The position numbers were made by a program, and so were the translations under genes. Shown piece after piece: positions 22,849 to 32,178 of a DNA stretch of 49,083 bases. The notes beneath the pieces are model-generated. The model worked only from the letters and a program-made list of their open reading frames with translations, ran no database searches and had not been told where the DNA came from. The DNA is from an uncultured Lachnospiraceae bacterium (GTDB lineage: Bacteria > Bacillota > Clostridia > Lachnospirales > Lachnospiraceae), in NCBI GenBank assembly GCA_902767235.1, contig CACXGR010000262.1, forward strand, positions 1 to 49,083, in the 5' to 3' direction. Positions within the stretch are counted from its first letter, which is position 1. Each line of letters starts with the position of its first letter.

Positions 22849-25548
22849 ATGCGGAAAATGCTCGCCAAAACCTACGATCCTCAGGGAATCGAGGACCGGA
22901 TCTATAAAAACTGGGAGGATAAGAAGTACTTTCACGCGGAAGTGGACTACAGCAAAAAGCCATTTACCATCGTGATCCCCCCGCCGAATATCACCGGACA
23001 GCTTCACATGGGGCACGCTTTGGACAACACCATGCAGGATATCCTGATCCGCTGGAAGCGCATGCAGGGATATAACGCCCTCTGGCAGCCCGGCACAGAC
23101 CACGCTTCCATCGCCACGGAAGTCAAGATCATCAATAATCTCAAGGAACAGGGGATCAACAAACAGGACCTTGGCCGCGATAAGTTCCTGGAGTACTGCT
23201 GGGACTGGAGAAAGGAATACGGCGGCAGGATCGTAAACCAGCTCAAAAAACTGGGCTCCTCCTGCGACTGGGACCGCGAGCGCTTCACCATGGACGAAGG
23301 CTGCAACAAGGCCGTCACGGAAGTCTTTGTGAAGATGCACAAAAAGGGCTGGATCTACAAGGGCAGCAGGATCATCAACTGGTGTCCGGTCTGCAATACC
23401 TCCATTTCCGACGCCGAAGTGCAGTATGAGGAGCAGGCAGGCCACTTCTGGCACATCAAGTATCCTCTGGTAGAAGAAGACGGCTCCGTTTCCAAGACCA
23501 CTTTCCTTGAATTTGCCACGACCCGTCCCGAGACCATGCTCGGCGATACGGCCGTCGCCGTGCATCCCGAGGATGAGCGCTATAAGGACCTGATCGGACG
23601 CTATGCCTGGCTTCCCTTTGTGGACAGGAAGATCCCGATCGTGGCCGACGAGTACGTGGACAGAGAGTTCGGTACCGGCGTCGTCAAGATCACGCCCGCC
23701 CATGACCCCAACGATTTCGAGGTCGGAAAGCGCCATAACCTGCCCGAGATCAACATCATGAACGATGACGCCACCATCAACGAGAACGGCGGCAAGTTCT
23801 GCGGCATGGACAGATATGAGGCGAGAGCGCAGATCGTCAGAGAACTGGATGAGATGGGTCTTCTTGTCCGCATTGAGGACTACAGCCACAATGTCGGTAC
23901 GCACGACAGATGCGGGACGACGGTCGAGCCCCTGATCAAGCAGCAGTGGTTCGTGAAGATGGACGAACTCATCAAGCCGGCGGTCAAGGCCGTCAAGGAG
24001 GGCGAGATCCGTCTGATCCCCAAAAGAATGGAGAAGACATACTTCAACTGGACAGACAACATCCGCGACTGGTGTATCAGCCGCCAGCTCTGGTGGGGAC
24101 ACAGGATCCCGGCGTATTACTGCGACGAGTGCGGCGAGACGGTCGTCGCCAAAGAAGCGCCTTCCGCCTGCCCTGTGTGCGGCTGCAAGCATCTGACGCA
24201 GGATCCCGATACCCTCGATACCTGGTTCTCCAGCGCCCTGTGGCCCTTCAGCACACTGGGATGGCCGGAGATGACAGAGGATCTCAAATATTTTTACCCG
24301 ACCGATGTGCTGGTGACCGGCTATGACATTATCTTCTTCTGGGTCATCCGCATGATCTTCTCCGGCTATGAGCAGATGGGAGAGAGACCTTTTAAGAGCG
24401 TCCTTTTCCACGGTCTGGTCAGAGACGCCCAGGGCCGCAAGATGTCCAAATCCCTGGGCAACGGCATCGATCCGCTGCAGATCATCAGGGATTACGGCGC
24501 GGACGCGCTCAGAATGACCCTGATCACCGGAAATGCTCCCGGCAATGACATGCGCTTCTACGATGAGAGAGTCATCGCGAACCGCAACTTTGCCAATAAG
24601 ATCTGGAACGCGTCCCGTTTCATCATGATGAACCTCCCTGAGGAGGGCTCGGATGCGGAAGCGGCACTCATGTCCCTCATCGATGCGGACAAGGTCCCCG
24701 AGGGGATCGCCGCGGAGGACAAGTGGATCCTGTCCCGCCTGAACGACACCGTGAAGGCGGTGACGGAAAATATGGAAAAATTCGAGCTGGGCATCGCAGT
24801 CCAGAAGATCTACGACTTTATGTGGGACGAGTTCTGCGACTGGTACATCGAAATGGTCAAGCCCAGGCTCTACAAGACGGATGACGAGGGCAGCAAGACG
24901 GCGGCGCTGTGGACCCTGCAGAAGGTCCTGATCACAGGGCTCAAGCTCCTTCATCCCTACATGCCTTTCATCACAGAGGAGATCTTCACCACGGTCCAGA
25001 GCAAAGAAGAATCCATCATGATCTCCTCCTGGCCCGAGGAAAGGGAAGACTTCCGCTTCCCCCACGAGGAAGAGGCGATCGAGAACATCAAGAACGCCGT
25101 GCGCGCTGTCCGCGCTGTCAGAAACGAGCGCCATGTCGCGCCTTCGAGAAAGGCCAAGATCTTTGTGGTCTCCGACAGAAAAGAGATCCTGTCCATGTTC
25201 GAGGAGAACCGGCTCTTCTTCGAGACGCTGGCTTCGGCATCGGAGACGGCGCTGTGCGAAGACAAATCAGAGGTCCCCGAAGGAGCGCTCAGCGTGATCC
25301 TTCCTTTTGCCGCGCTCTACCTCCCTCTCGCGGACCTGATGGATGTGTCCGCAGAGATCGCAAGACTCGAGAAAGAGGAGAAGAGGCTGCAGGGCGAACT
25401 GAAGAGGAGCGCCGGAATGCTGAGCAACGAGAAGTTTTTGGCGAAGGCTCCCGCCGCCAAGATCGAGGCGGAGAAAGAGAAGCAGAAAGCCTATGAGGAG
25501 CAGATGAGAGGCGTTCGTGAAGAGCTGGAGAATCTCAGAAAGCTTTGA
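22849..25548 (+). CDS. valS: Valyl-tRNA synthetase
   Basis: Charges tRNA-Val with valine. The 899-residue class I synthetase has the HIGH-type motif (HMGH in GQLHMGHALDNTMQD near residue 53), an editing domain containing TTRPETMLGDTAVAVHP, zinc-ribbon-like cysteines (CDECGE, CPVCGC), the KMSKS motif in GRKMSKSLGNGIDP near residue 528, an anticodon-binding domain, and a C-terminal coiled coil rich in Glu and Lys that contacts tRNA. Length is normal for the family. AAGGAG lies about 10 bp upstream. No T-box leader is present in the short gap or before DUF4250. Confidence 0.97.
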   Translation: MRKMLAKTYDPQGIEDRIYKNWEDKKYFHAEVDYSKKPFTIVIPPPNITGQLHMGHALDNTMQDILIRWKRMQGYNALWQPGTDHASIATEVKIINNLKEQGINKQDLGRDKFLEYCWDWRKEYGGRIVNQLKKLGSSCDWDRERFTMDEGCNKAVTEVFVKMHKKGWIYKGSRIINWCPVCNTSISDAEVQYEEQAGHFWHIKYPLVEEDGSVSKTTFLEFATTRPETMLGDTAVAVHPEDERYKDLIGRYAWLPFVDRKIPIVADEYVDREFGTGVVKITPAHDPNDFEVGKRHNLPEINIMNDDATINENGGKFCGMDRYEARAQIVRELDEMGLLVRIEDYSHNVGTHDRCGTTVEPLIKQQWFVKMDELIKPAVKAVKEGEIRLIPKRMEKTYFNWTDNIRDWCISRQLWWGHRIPAYYCDECGETVVAKEAPSACPVCGCKHLTQDPDTLDTWFSSALWPFSTLGWPEMTEDLKYFYPTDVLVTGYDIIFFWVIRMIFSGYEQMGERPFKSVLFHGLVRDAQGRKMSKSLGNGIDPLQIIRDYGADALRMTLITGNAPGNDMRFYDERVIANRNFANKIWNASRFIMMNLPEEGSDAEAALMSLIDADKVPEGIAAEDKWILSRLNDTVKAVTENMEKFELGIAVQKIYDFMWDEFCDWYIEMVKPRLYKTDDEGSKTAALWTLQKVLITGLKLLHPYMPFITEEIFTTVQSKEESIMISSWPEEREDFRFPHEEEAIENIKNAVRAVRAVRNERHVAPSRKAKIFVVSDRKEILSMFEENRLFFETLASASETALCEDKSEVPEGALSVILPFAALYLPLADLMDVSAEIARLEKEEKRLQGELKRSAGMLSNEKFLAKAPAAKIEAEKEKQKAYEEQMRGVREELENLRKL

Positions 25549-25578
25549 TACCGGATCTCGCTTTCCGGATAAGGATCA

Positions 25579-25611
25579 CAAAGGCGCGGTATACAAGCCG
25601 CGCCTTTGCAT
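25579..25611 (+). terminator. Hairpin after valS, probable weak terminator
   Basis: An 11-bp perfect stem (25579-25589 with 25598-25608, CAAAGGCGCGG and complement) is followed only by CATG, with three T inside the 3' arm. Partial termination is plausible. Confidence 0.6.
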
Positions 25612-25651
25612 GTAATGATAAATGACAGCGACAGGATCGGAGGGACCGGTT

Positions 25652-27040
25652 ATGATAACTGCGGGATCAGATGATATCTCCGTCAGGATGCAGAGGGCAC
25701 AGGAGTACCTGAACTCCACTCTGCGATTCACATCGAAGAACACGCTGGATGATCTGAAAGAATATCTGAAGAGGCTCGGCGTGCCGGCAGACGGAATGAA
25801 GATCGTCCACGTGGCGGGGACGAACGGAAAGGGCAGCGTCTGCTCCCAGATCGCATCCTGCCTCAGAGAAGCCGGATTCAGGGTCGGACTCTTTATATCG
25901 CCCCATCTGTCGGACATCCGTGAGCGAATGACCATTGACGGAGAGATGATCTCTGAAGAAAAGTTTCTCGCCTGCTTTGAGACCGTAAGGAAAGAGGCAG
26001 AAGCGGCTGCGGGGGACGGACTGCCGCACCCGCTCTATTTTGACTATCTGTTTCTGATGGCCATGATCTGGTTTTCCGAAGAAAAGCCGGATTATCTGAT
26101 CCTTGAGACCGGACTGGGCGGGCGTCTGGACGCCACGAACAGCATCGACTGCAAAGTGATGACGGTCATCACGAGGATCGGTCTGGATCACACCAAGTAT
26201 CTGGGAGATACCGTGGGAAAGATCGCGGCCCAGAAGGCGGGCATTCTGCGAAAAGACTGCCCGGCCGTCTTTCTGGACGATCCCCGGGAGGCCTTTCTTT
26301 CCATAAAAGAGACAGCCGAGAGGGTCGGCGCGCCCGTCATCGCGGTGACAGGATCCATGTGGGAGGTGCTGCGCAGCGATGAGAACGGCATTGATTTTTT
26401 ACTGCACACTCGGTATGATAAAAATCTGCGGGTCCATATTCCCGGCCGGGCACTGTATCAGTGCGAGAACGCAGCGCTGGCAGCGACCGCTGCCCGGATC
26501 CTCCTTGGCAGAGAAGGCTGCACGGACTGCAATGTGATCCGGCGGGGGATCGAAAACAACCGCTGGCCCGGCAGGATGGAAGAGATACTGCCGGACGTCT
26601 GGATCGACGGCGCCCATAATCCGGACGGGATGAGGGCTTTTCTGGAGAGTATCAGGAATGCATCGGAGCGCGGTGTGAAAGGAGAGCAGCCCGTCAGGCG
26701 GATCCTGCTCTTTTCCTGCATGAAGGATAAGGACTACAGGCAGGAACTCAGAATGATCGGGCGCTCCGGTCTCTTTGCGGAGATCGCAGCGGTCCCCATG
26801 AGCGGCAGCCGGGCATTGGGGGCGGAGGACTTGCGGCATCTGATCGGGGAATGTGCGGACGGCGTCACGGTCCGTTCCTGCGCCTCGGTGAACGATGCGG
26901 TACGGGATTATGTGCTCGCAAAAGAGAGCGGCACGGAAGTATATGCGGCGGGCTCGATCTATCTGATCGGCGAGATCAGGGACCTGGTCGAAAAGCGCCG
27001 CCGGGAAATCAATGAGAACGGAATAACTGAAGGTATATAA
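25652..27040 (+). CDS. folC: Folylpolyglutamate synthase / dihydrofolate synthase
   Basis: Adds glutamate to folates, and in many bacteria also makes dihydrofolate from dihydropteroate. The 462-residue protein belongs to the Mur ligase superfamily: AQEYLNSTLRF near the start, P-loop HVAGTNGKGSVCSQIA near residue 52, SPHLSDIRERM, the LETGLGGRLDATN block, ITRIGLDHTKYLG, and WIDGAHNPDGM in the C-terminal domain. ATG 25652 has GGAGGG 7 bp before it; an in-frame ATG at 25622 lacks a site. Its stop codon is immediately followed by the ATG of the MBOAT gene. Confidence 0.93.
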   Translation: MITAGSDDISVRMQRAQEYLNSTLRFTSKNTLDDLKEYLKRLGVPADGMKIVHVAGTNGKGSVCSQIASCLREAGFRVGLFISPHLSDIRERMTIDGEMISEEKFLACFETVRKEAEAAAGDGLPHPLYFDYLFLMAMIWFSEEKPDYLILETGLGGRLDATNSIDCKVMTVITRIGLDHTKYLGDTVGKIAAQKAGILRKDCPAVFLDDPREAFLSIKETAERVGAPVIAVTGSMWEVLRSDENGIDFLLHTRYDKNLRVHIPGRALYQCENAALAATAARILLGREGCTDCNVIRRGIENNRWPGRMEEILPDVWIDGAHNPDGMRAFLESIRNASERGVKGEQPVRRILLFSCMKDKDYRQELRMIGRSGLFAEIAAVPMSGSRALGAEDLRHLIGECADGVTVRSCASVNDAVRDYVLAKESGTEVYAAGSIYLIGEIRDLVEKRRREINENGITEGI

Positions 27041-28402
27041 ATGATCTTATTCAACAGCCTGAAGTTCATATTCAGGTTTTTTCCCATATTCCTTGCGGTC
27101 TACTATCTGACGCCCGCAAGATTCAGAGAGATCATCCTGTTTTTCGGCAGCATCATATTCTATGCCATGGGAACAGGGCGGATGGCGCTTGCCCTGATCG
27201 GGCTGACGCTGATCAACTATTTCCTGGGAAAACTGGTCTTTTCGAGAAAAACGGGAAATGTGAAGAGCAGCAGCCGGAAGGCTTTTATCGCCGCTATGGT
27301 GATCGATGTCGGCTCTCTGGTCCTGTTCAAGGTGCTGGCCGGCTTCACCAGGGACGTCGTCCTGCCGCTGGGATTCAGTTTCTACCTCTTTAAGATGATC
27401 TCTTATCAGGCGGATCTCTTCCGCGGAGAGATCAAGAGACAGCCGGAGATCCTGGATACGGTCGTCTATTTCACAATGTTCACACAGGTGACCCAGGGAC
27501 CGATCATGCGCTATAACAACGTGGGATTCGAGAAGCGGGAGAGAACCGTGTCGGTGAAAGCCTTTAACGACGGAATGTTCTTTTTTGTCCTGGGACTGGG
27601 CATGAAAGTCCTTGTGGCGGATCCGCTGAGCATTCTGTGGAATGAGATCTCCAAGATCGGATATGAGAGCATCTCCACGCCGCTGGCCTGGATGGGCGCA
27701 GTGGGCTATTCTCTCAGACTATATATGGATTTCTGGGGATATTCCCTTATGGCGGCTGGAATCGGCATGATGCTGGGATTCCACTTCGTGGTAAACTTTA
27801 TGCATCCCTACTGGGCCTACGGAATAGCGGATTTTTACCGCCGTTGGCACACAACGCTGGGGAGCTGGTTCAGGGATTATGTCTACATCCCCTTGGGCGG
27901 CAGCCGGAAGGGCAGACTGCGCACAGCGCTCAACCTGATCGTTGTATGGCTGCTGACAGGCCTCTGGCACGGCATCACGCCCAACTATCTGATCTGGGCA
28001 GGCGTTCTGGTCCTTCTGATCCTATGGGAAAAGTTCGTCGCCGCAAGACTGATGGATGCGCTGCCCATTCTGGGACATCTGCATGTGTGGTTCTTGATCC
28101 CGCTCACCTGGGTGATTTTTGCGATCCCGGACGTAAACGGCATTCTTTCCTATTTTCAGAGGCTGTTTCCCTTCTTCGGGAGCGGGATCAATGTCAACCG
28201 GGGCGATTATATCAAACAGATGATCAATTACTGGCCCTATCTGGGCGCCGGTCTCATGCTGTGCACGCCGCACTGGTACAGACTGATCGTAAAAAACAGG
28301 AGGCGTATGCCCGTCATGATCATCATGGCGGCCGTGTTCTGGATCTCTGTCTACAGGATCGTGATCGCGGCCAGCAATCCCTTCATGTATTTCAGCTTCT
28401 AA
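27041..28402 (+). CDS. MBOAT-family O-acyltransferase (AlgI/DltB-like)
   Basis: A 453-residue polytopic membrane enzyme that moves acyl groups, usually acetyl, across the membrane for attachment to a surface polymer. MBOAT signatures are present: PLGFSFYLFKMISYQAD near residue 110, TQGPIMRY, DFYRRWHTTLGSWFRDY near residue 265 and the catalytic His in LLTGLWHG near residue 306. The next gene encodes an SGNH-type protein, the usual extracytoplasmic partner in such O-acetylation systems. Which polymer is modified (peptidoglycan, teichoic acid or exopolysaccharide) cannot be told here. It starts directly at the folC stop. Confidence 0.9.
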   Translation: MILFNSLKFIFRFFPIFLAVYYLTPARFREIILFFGSIIFYAMGTGRMALALIGLTLINYFLGKLVFSRKTGNVKSSSRKAFIAAMVIDVGSLVLFKVLAGFTRDVVLPLGFSFYLFKMISYQADLFRGEIKRQPEILDTVVYFTMFTQVTQGPIMRYNNVGFEKRERTVSVKAFNDGMFFFVLGLGMKVLVADPLSILWNEISKIGYESISTPLAWMGAVGYSLRLYMDFWGYSLMAAGIGMMLGFHFVVNFMHPYWAYGIADFYRRWHTTLGSWFRDYVYIPLGGSRKGRLRTALNLIVVWLLTGLWHGITPNYLIWAGVLVLLILWEKFVAARLMDALPILGHLHVWFLIPLTWVIFAIPDVNGILSYFQRLFPFFGSGINVNRGDYIKQMINYWPYLGAGLMLCTPHWYRLIVKNRRRMPVMIIMAAVFWISVYRIVIAASNPFMYFSF

Positions 28403-28459
28403 AGAGGAAGAAAGGCGGGGCGGACATGGATCCGTCCGCTGTATTTTGGAGATATATCT

Positions 28460-29779
28460 TTGAGATTTTTGAAACTCATATGGCGTAAATATACATTATT
28501 GTGCATATTGATCCTGACTTCGCTCCCGATCACGCTGCTGGGATGGGCCGGTAAAAACACCATCTACAGCGGGTACGAGTATAAGCCTGCCGAGAAACCG
28601 CTTCTGGCGCTGGTCCTCGAGGGGATCCACGACGGCGTCTATCCCTGGGAAATGGTCATCAAAGAAAAAGCGGAGGACGCAAAAGAAAAGCCTGCGGAGG
28701 AAAAGGAAGAAGCGGCGCAGGGCACATCTGCCCCGGAACAGACGGCGGAAGGCGCATCTTCCGAGGAAACAGATACGCCGGCGGAAAGCAAAACAGAGAA
28801 GCCGGCTGATACTGCGTCAGAGGGCAAGGAAGAGAAGCCGGCTGATGCAGCGTCAGAGGGCAAGGAAGAAAAGCCGGCTGATGCAGCGGCAGAGAGCAAG
28901 GAAGAAGCGAAAGACGCCGGGAAAGAAGAGGCAGGTACTGAGATCAGTCAGGAAGCGGACGAGAGCGCGGAAGTAGAGCAGATCGAGGTGCTCCCCTCCA
29001 ACGCGATCCACGGAGATCCGGACAAGATCCCGGAGGGGGTCTGCAACCCGGTCATGCAGGCGGAGGATTACGGCGTTGTCAATGTCGCCTTCCTCTCACC
29101 CGACGATACGGAGTACAACACGGATACAGAGGGCATGTTTGCCAAGAACGGGATCTATTATAAGCTGCAGCCAGTGGAACAGGACTACTTCAAAGACGCG
29201 CTCTTCATAGGAGATTCCCGCACGGTGGGCCTGTGCGAATACGGAAGCCTCAAGGAGACGGCCGCATTTCTGGCCAAGGAATCCATCAATGTCTACAATG
29301 TTCTCGACAAGGAACTGCGCTATACAGACTTTGACGGGGAGTCATGGGACAGCACGGTGGAGGAGACACTGGAAAGAGAGACCTACGGCAAGGTATACGT
29401 CAACCTCGGCGTCAATGAGCTGGGGATCGGCACCACTTACATGTACTACGAAAAGTACAGGGAACTGCTGGAACTGATCCGGGCGTATCAGCCGGATGCA
29501 CTGATCTTTATTCAGGGCATCATGCACGTCTCTTATGACAAGAGCAGCTCGGACAGCTGCAGAAACAACACCGTGATCTCGCAGAGAAACTATTCGATCA
29601 GCACGCTGGCCAACGGCAGGGACATTTTCTACATCGACATGAACCCCTATGTCTGCGACGAGGACGGCGACCTCTATGAAGATTACTCGGGAGACGGCAT
29701 CCATCTGAAAGCTTTCGCCTATGAATACTGGGACCGCAGTCTTTTGGAAAATGCCATCGTATACGAGACGGCTCAGTGA
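28460..29779 (+). CDS. Membrane-anchored SGNH-type acyltransferase/esterase-like protein
   Basis: A 439-residue protein with an N-terminal membrane anchor (residues about 10-28), a long Glu/Lys/Ala-rich extracytoplasmic linker (about 70-175) that includes a tandem 12-residue repeat, and a C-terminal SGNH fold: FIGDSRTVGL (block I with Ser), NLGVNELG (block III with Asn) and GDGIHLK (Asp-x-x-His block V). It likely completes acyl transfer with the MBOAT protein upstream. Start is TTG 28460 with GGAG 8 bp before it. The linker probably spans the wall; the repeat is a likely site of length variation. Confidence 0.82.
   Translation: MRFLKLIWRKYTLLCILILTSLPITLLGWAGKNTIYSGYEYKPAEKPLLALVLEGIHDGVYPWEMVIKEKAEDAKEKPAEEKEEAAQGTSAPEQTAEGASSEETDTPAESKTEKPADTASEGKEEKPADAASEGKEEKPADAAAESKEEAKDAGKEEAGTEISQEADESAEVEQIEVLPSNAIHGDPDKIPEGVCNPVMQAEDYGVVNVAFLSPDDTEYNTDTEGMFAKNGIYYKLQPVEQDYFKDALFIGDSRTVGLCEYGSLKETAAFLAKESINVYNVLDKELRYTDFDGESWDSTVEETLERETYGKVYVNLGVNELGIGTTYMYYEKYRELLELIRAYQPDALIFIQGIMHVSYDKSSSDSCRNNTVISQRNYSISTLANGRDIFYIDMNPYVCDEDGDLYEDYSGDGIHLKAFAYEYWDRSLLENAIVYETAQ
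28796..28903 (+). repeat. Three tandem 36-bp repeats in the SGNH protein linker
   Basis: Three consecutive 36-bp units encode EKPADTASEGKE, EKPADAASEGKE and EKPADAAAESKE. The units differ at only a few bases, so copy-number change by slippage is plausible. Confidence 0.92.
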
Positions 29780-29844
29780 CGGGACGCAAAAGAAAAAAGA
29801 ATATGCCAATTATTATCTTCTCATAACAGGAGGCGCGGAGTAAA

Positions 29845-30084
29845 ATGAGAGAGATGGAATTCAAAATGGAGAGGGAGGGACTCCTCAAGAAGGGCGATCA
29901 TGTAAAGATCGTGGAAGGCGTTCTGCCCAGCAATTATTACTACACGATCCATCCTTCTCTTGCGATGAGCGGCAACTATCCCTTTAACCAAAGACTGATG
30001 GCCAGAGAGGGAGAAGTGGAAGAGGTGGAAGAAAACGAGAGAGGTTTCTACGTGAAGGTCAGATTCGAGGAGGAGCAGGACTGA
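29845..30084 (+). CDS. Small conserved-looking protein of unknown function
   Basis: A 79-residue protein I do not recognise. It is highly charged and looks like a small beta barrel: KKGDHVKIVEGV near residue 15 and REGEVEEVEENERGFYVKVRFEE at the end resemble KOW or SH3-like strands, with a Tyr/Pro/Asn-rich middle (PSNYYYTIHPSLAMSGNYPF). AGGAGG sits at about 29830. The stop overlaps the ATG of the TPR lipoprotein by one base (TGATG), so the two are coupled; it may therefore act with that lipoprotein or with the acylation pair upstream. Confidence 0.7.
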   Translation: MREMEFKMEREGLLKKGDHVKIVEGVLPSNYYYTIHPSLAMSGNYPFNQRLMAREGEVEEVEENERGFYVKVRFEEEQD

Positions 30085-31151
30085 TGCGGATTTCCTTTAA
30101 AAAAGTATTGAGCTTTGTGACAGTAATGACTGCGGCGGTGTTCCTTCTGGGATGCAGCCCAGAGATGACCAAGACGATGGCGGAAGCGGAAGAGGCGCTC
30201 GACCAGGGGGACTTTGAAAATGCGGCCCTGCTCTACGATGCGGCCATCGAGGAGGGCAAACAGCTCCAAGCCTGTTACAGGGGCAAGGGTATCGCGCTCA
30301 TGGGAAAAATGGAATACAAAGCGGCTGAGGAGGCTTTTTTGAAATCCCTCGAGAGCGCAAACTTTCTCGAAAAGAACATATACCATGACGGGATGGAAAA
30401 TGATATCCGGAGATATCTCGCAAGCTGCTACATTCATGCGGGAGAGCCGGAGAAAGCAGTCCTGATCTACGACGCCCTGCTTGAGAAAGACGACGAGAAT
30501 GTCACGCTCTGCATGGAGCGCGGAACGGCCAAAGCCGCCTCGGGAGATCTGGAAGGAGCCAAGAGCGATTTTGACAAGGCGATCAACCTGGACAGGAACA
30601 ATTACCAGATGATACTGGAGATCGCGCAGACTTTTGACAAATACGGCGGAAGAGAATACGGCAAGGCCTATCTGGCCGATGTCAGTGCTTCGAGAGAGGA
30701 TGCCATCGATCCGGTCCTGAAGGGCAAGATCCTCTTTTACCTTGAGGATTACGAAGGGGCGGTCAGCCTGCTCACGCCCTATACGGAGTCGGATGAGAAC
30801 GCATCCATGATCGTGTGCAGAAGCTATATCGCCCTCAAGAACTACAAAGCAGCCCTGGAGGTCATCAATAGCTTCGGAGACAAGGTGGACGGATCTCCGG
30901 CGCTCCTCAATCTTCTGGGCTCCGTCTATATGAGACAGAAGAAGTACGCGGATGCCGCTGCGACGTATGAGCGCGCGGTGGCGGCAGCGGCCGGCACGAC
31001 CGAGCTGCAGGACGCCCTCTTTAACAGAGCCGTCGCATATGAATACACGGGCGACTTTGCAAAAGCCAGGGAACTCTTTACGGAGTATCTCAAACAGTAC
31101 TCGGGAGATGCGCAGGCATCCAGGGAATTGAAGTTCCTCAACACAAGATGA
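30084..31151 (+). CDS. TPR-repeat lipoprotein
   Basis: A 355-residue surface lipoprotein. A signal peptide ends in the lipobox FLLGC around residue 24; the mature part is a string of tetratricopeptide-like helical pairs (for example ALDQGDFENAALLYDAAIEEG, YKAAEEAFLKSLE, GDLEGAKSDFDKAINLD, KKYADAAATYERAV, GDFAKARELFTEYLK). Such repeats bind partner proteins. Its location after the MBOAT/SGNH genes suggests a scaffold in cell-envelope assembly, which is inference. The last gene before pyrF, with a 40-bp gap. Confidence 0.87.
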   Translation: MRISFKKVLSFVTVMTAAVFLLGCSPEMTKTMAEAEEALDQGDFENAALLYDAAIEEGKQLQACYRGKGIALMGKMEYKAAEEAFLKSLESANFLEKNIYHDGMENDIRRYLASCYIHAGEPEKAVLIYDALLEKDDENVTLCMERGTAKAASGDLEGAKSDFDKAINLDRNNYQMILEIAQTFDKYGGREYGKAYLADVSASREDAIDPVLKGKILFYLEDYEGAVSLLTPYTESDENASMIVCRSYIALKNYKAALEVINSFGDKVDGSPALLNLLGSVYMRQKKYADAAATYERAVAAAAGTTELQDALFNRAVAYEYTGDFAKARELFTEYLKQYSGDAQASRELKFLNTR

Positions 31152-31191
31152 AACAGCCATATGATTTGCAGCAGAAAGGGAAATGAAAACT

Positions 31192-32145
31192 ATGATCCAG
31201 AAACTGATCCGTGAGATCACCAAAAAGGACGCGCCGGTCGTCGTCGGACTTGACCCCAATCTTTCCTTTATTCCCGGAAAGCTCCTTGAAGAGGCAAAGT
31301 CTGCGGGAGAGGGAGAGATCCCGGCGTACTGTGAGAAAGAAAATCTGATCGCCGCGGAGGCGGTATGGCAGTTCAACAAGGCGATCGTGGACGCAGTTTA
31401 TGAGCTGGTCCCCGCCGTGAAGCCGCAGGTGGCAATGTATGAGCAGTTCGGTATTCCCGGAATGATCGCCTACAAGAAGACCGTTGCTTACTGCAGGTCC
31501 AAAGGGCTGATCGTGATCGGAGACGTCAAGCGAGGCGACATCGGATCCACTTCTGAGGCATACGCCAGAGGTCATCTGGCCGGAACGGCTTTTGATGTGG
31601 ACTTTGCCACGGTGAACCCCTATCTTGGTTCCGACGGCGTCAAACCATTTATCGACGTATGCAAAGAACACGACAAAGGCATCTTTGTCCTGGTAAAGAC
31701 TTCCAATCCCTCCAGCGGCGAGTTTCAGGACGTCCTGACGGGCGACGGAAGGGCGATCTACGAGCTTGTGGGACAGAAAGTCAGCGAGTGGGGATCAGAC
31801 TGCATGGAAGGGGTATACAGCAACGTCGGCGCGGTAGTCGGCGCCACTTATCCGGAACAGGCGGCGATCCTGAGAAGGCTCATGCCACATACCTTTATCC
31901 TGGCGCCCGGATACGGCGCGCAGGGAGCGTCTGCGAACGACCTGAGCGGCTTTTTTGATCCGGACGGACTGGGCGCGATCGTCAACTCCTCCAGAGGCAT
32001 CATAGCTGCCTACAAAAAAGACAAGTACAGAGAATTCGGCGAAGAGGGCTTCGCGGATGCCGCCAGAGCAGCGGCAGCGGATATGATCGAGGACCTTCGC
32101 GGTGCGATACACGGTCACAGAACAGTGTGGAACAGCATGCGCTGA
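31192..32145 (+). CDS. pyrF: Orotidine 5'-phosphate decarboxylase
   Basis: Last step of UMP synthesis. The roughly 317-residue protein is of the longer PyrF type: VVVGLDPNLSFIPG near the start, KPQVAMYEQFG, VIGDVKRGDIGSTSEAYA with the catalytic Asp-Lys array, and LAPGYGAQGAS in the phosphate-binding loop. ATG 31192 fits the usual MIQKLI-type start and is 11 bp after AAAGGG; ATG 31183, three codons earlier, cannot be excluded. pyrE follows 33 bp downstream. Confidence 0.95.
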   Translation: MIQKLIREITKKDAPVVVGLDPNLSFIPGKLLEEAKSAGEGEIPAYCEKENLIAAEAVWQFNKAIVDAVYELVPAVKPQVAMYEQFGIPGMIAYKKTVAYCRSKGLIVIGDVKRGDIGSTSEAYARGHLAGTAFDVDFATVNPYLGSDGVKPFIDVCKEHDKGIFVLVKTSNPSSGEFQDVLTGDGRAIYELVGQKVSEWGSDCMEGVYSNVGAVVGATYPEQAAILRRLMPHTFILAPGYGAQGASANDLSGFFDPDGLGAIVNSSRGIIAAYKKDKYREFGEEGFADAARAAAADMIEDLRGAIHGHRTVWNSMR

Positions 32146-32178
32146 TCCGTACTCAGTCAAAAGAGAGAGGGAACGACG

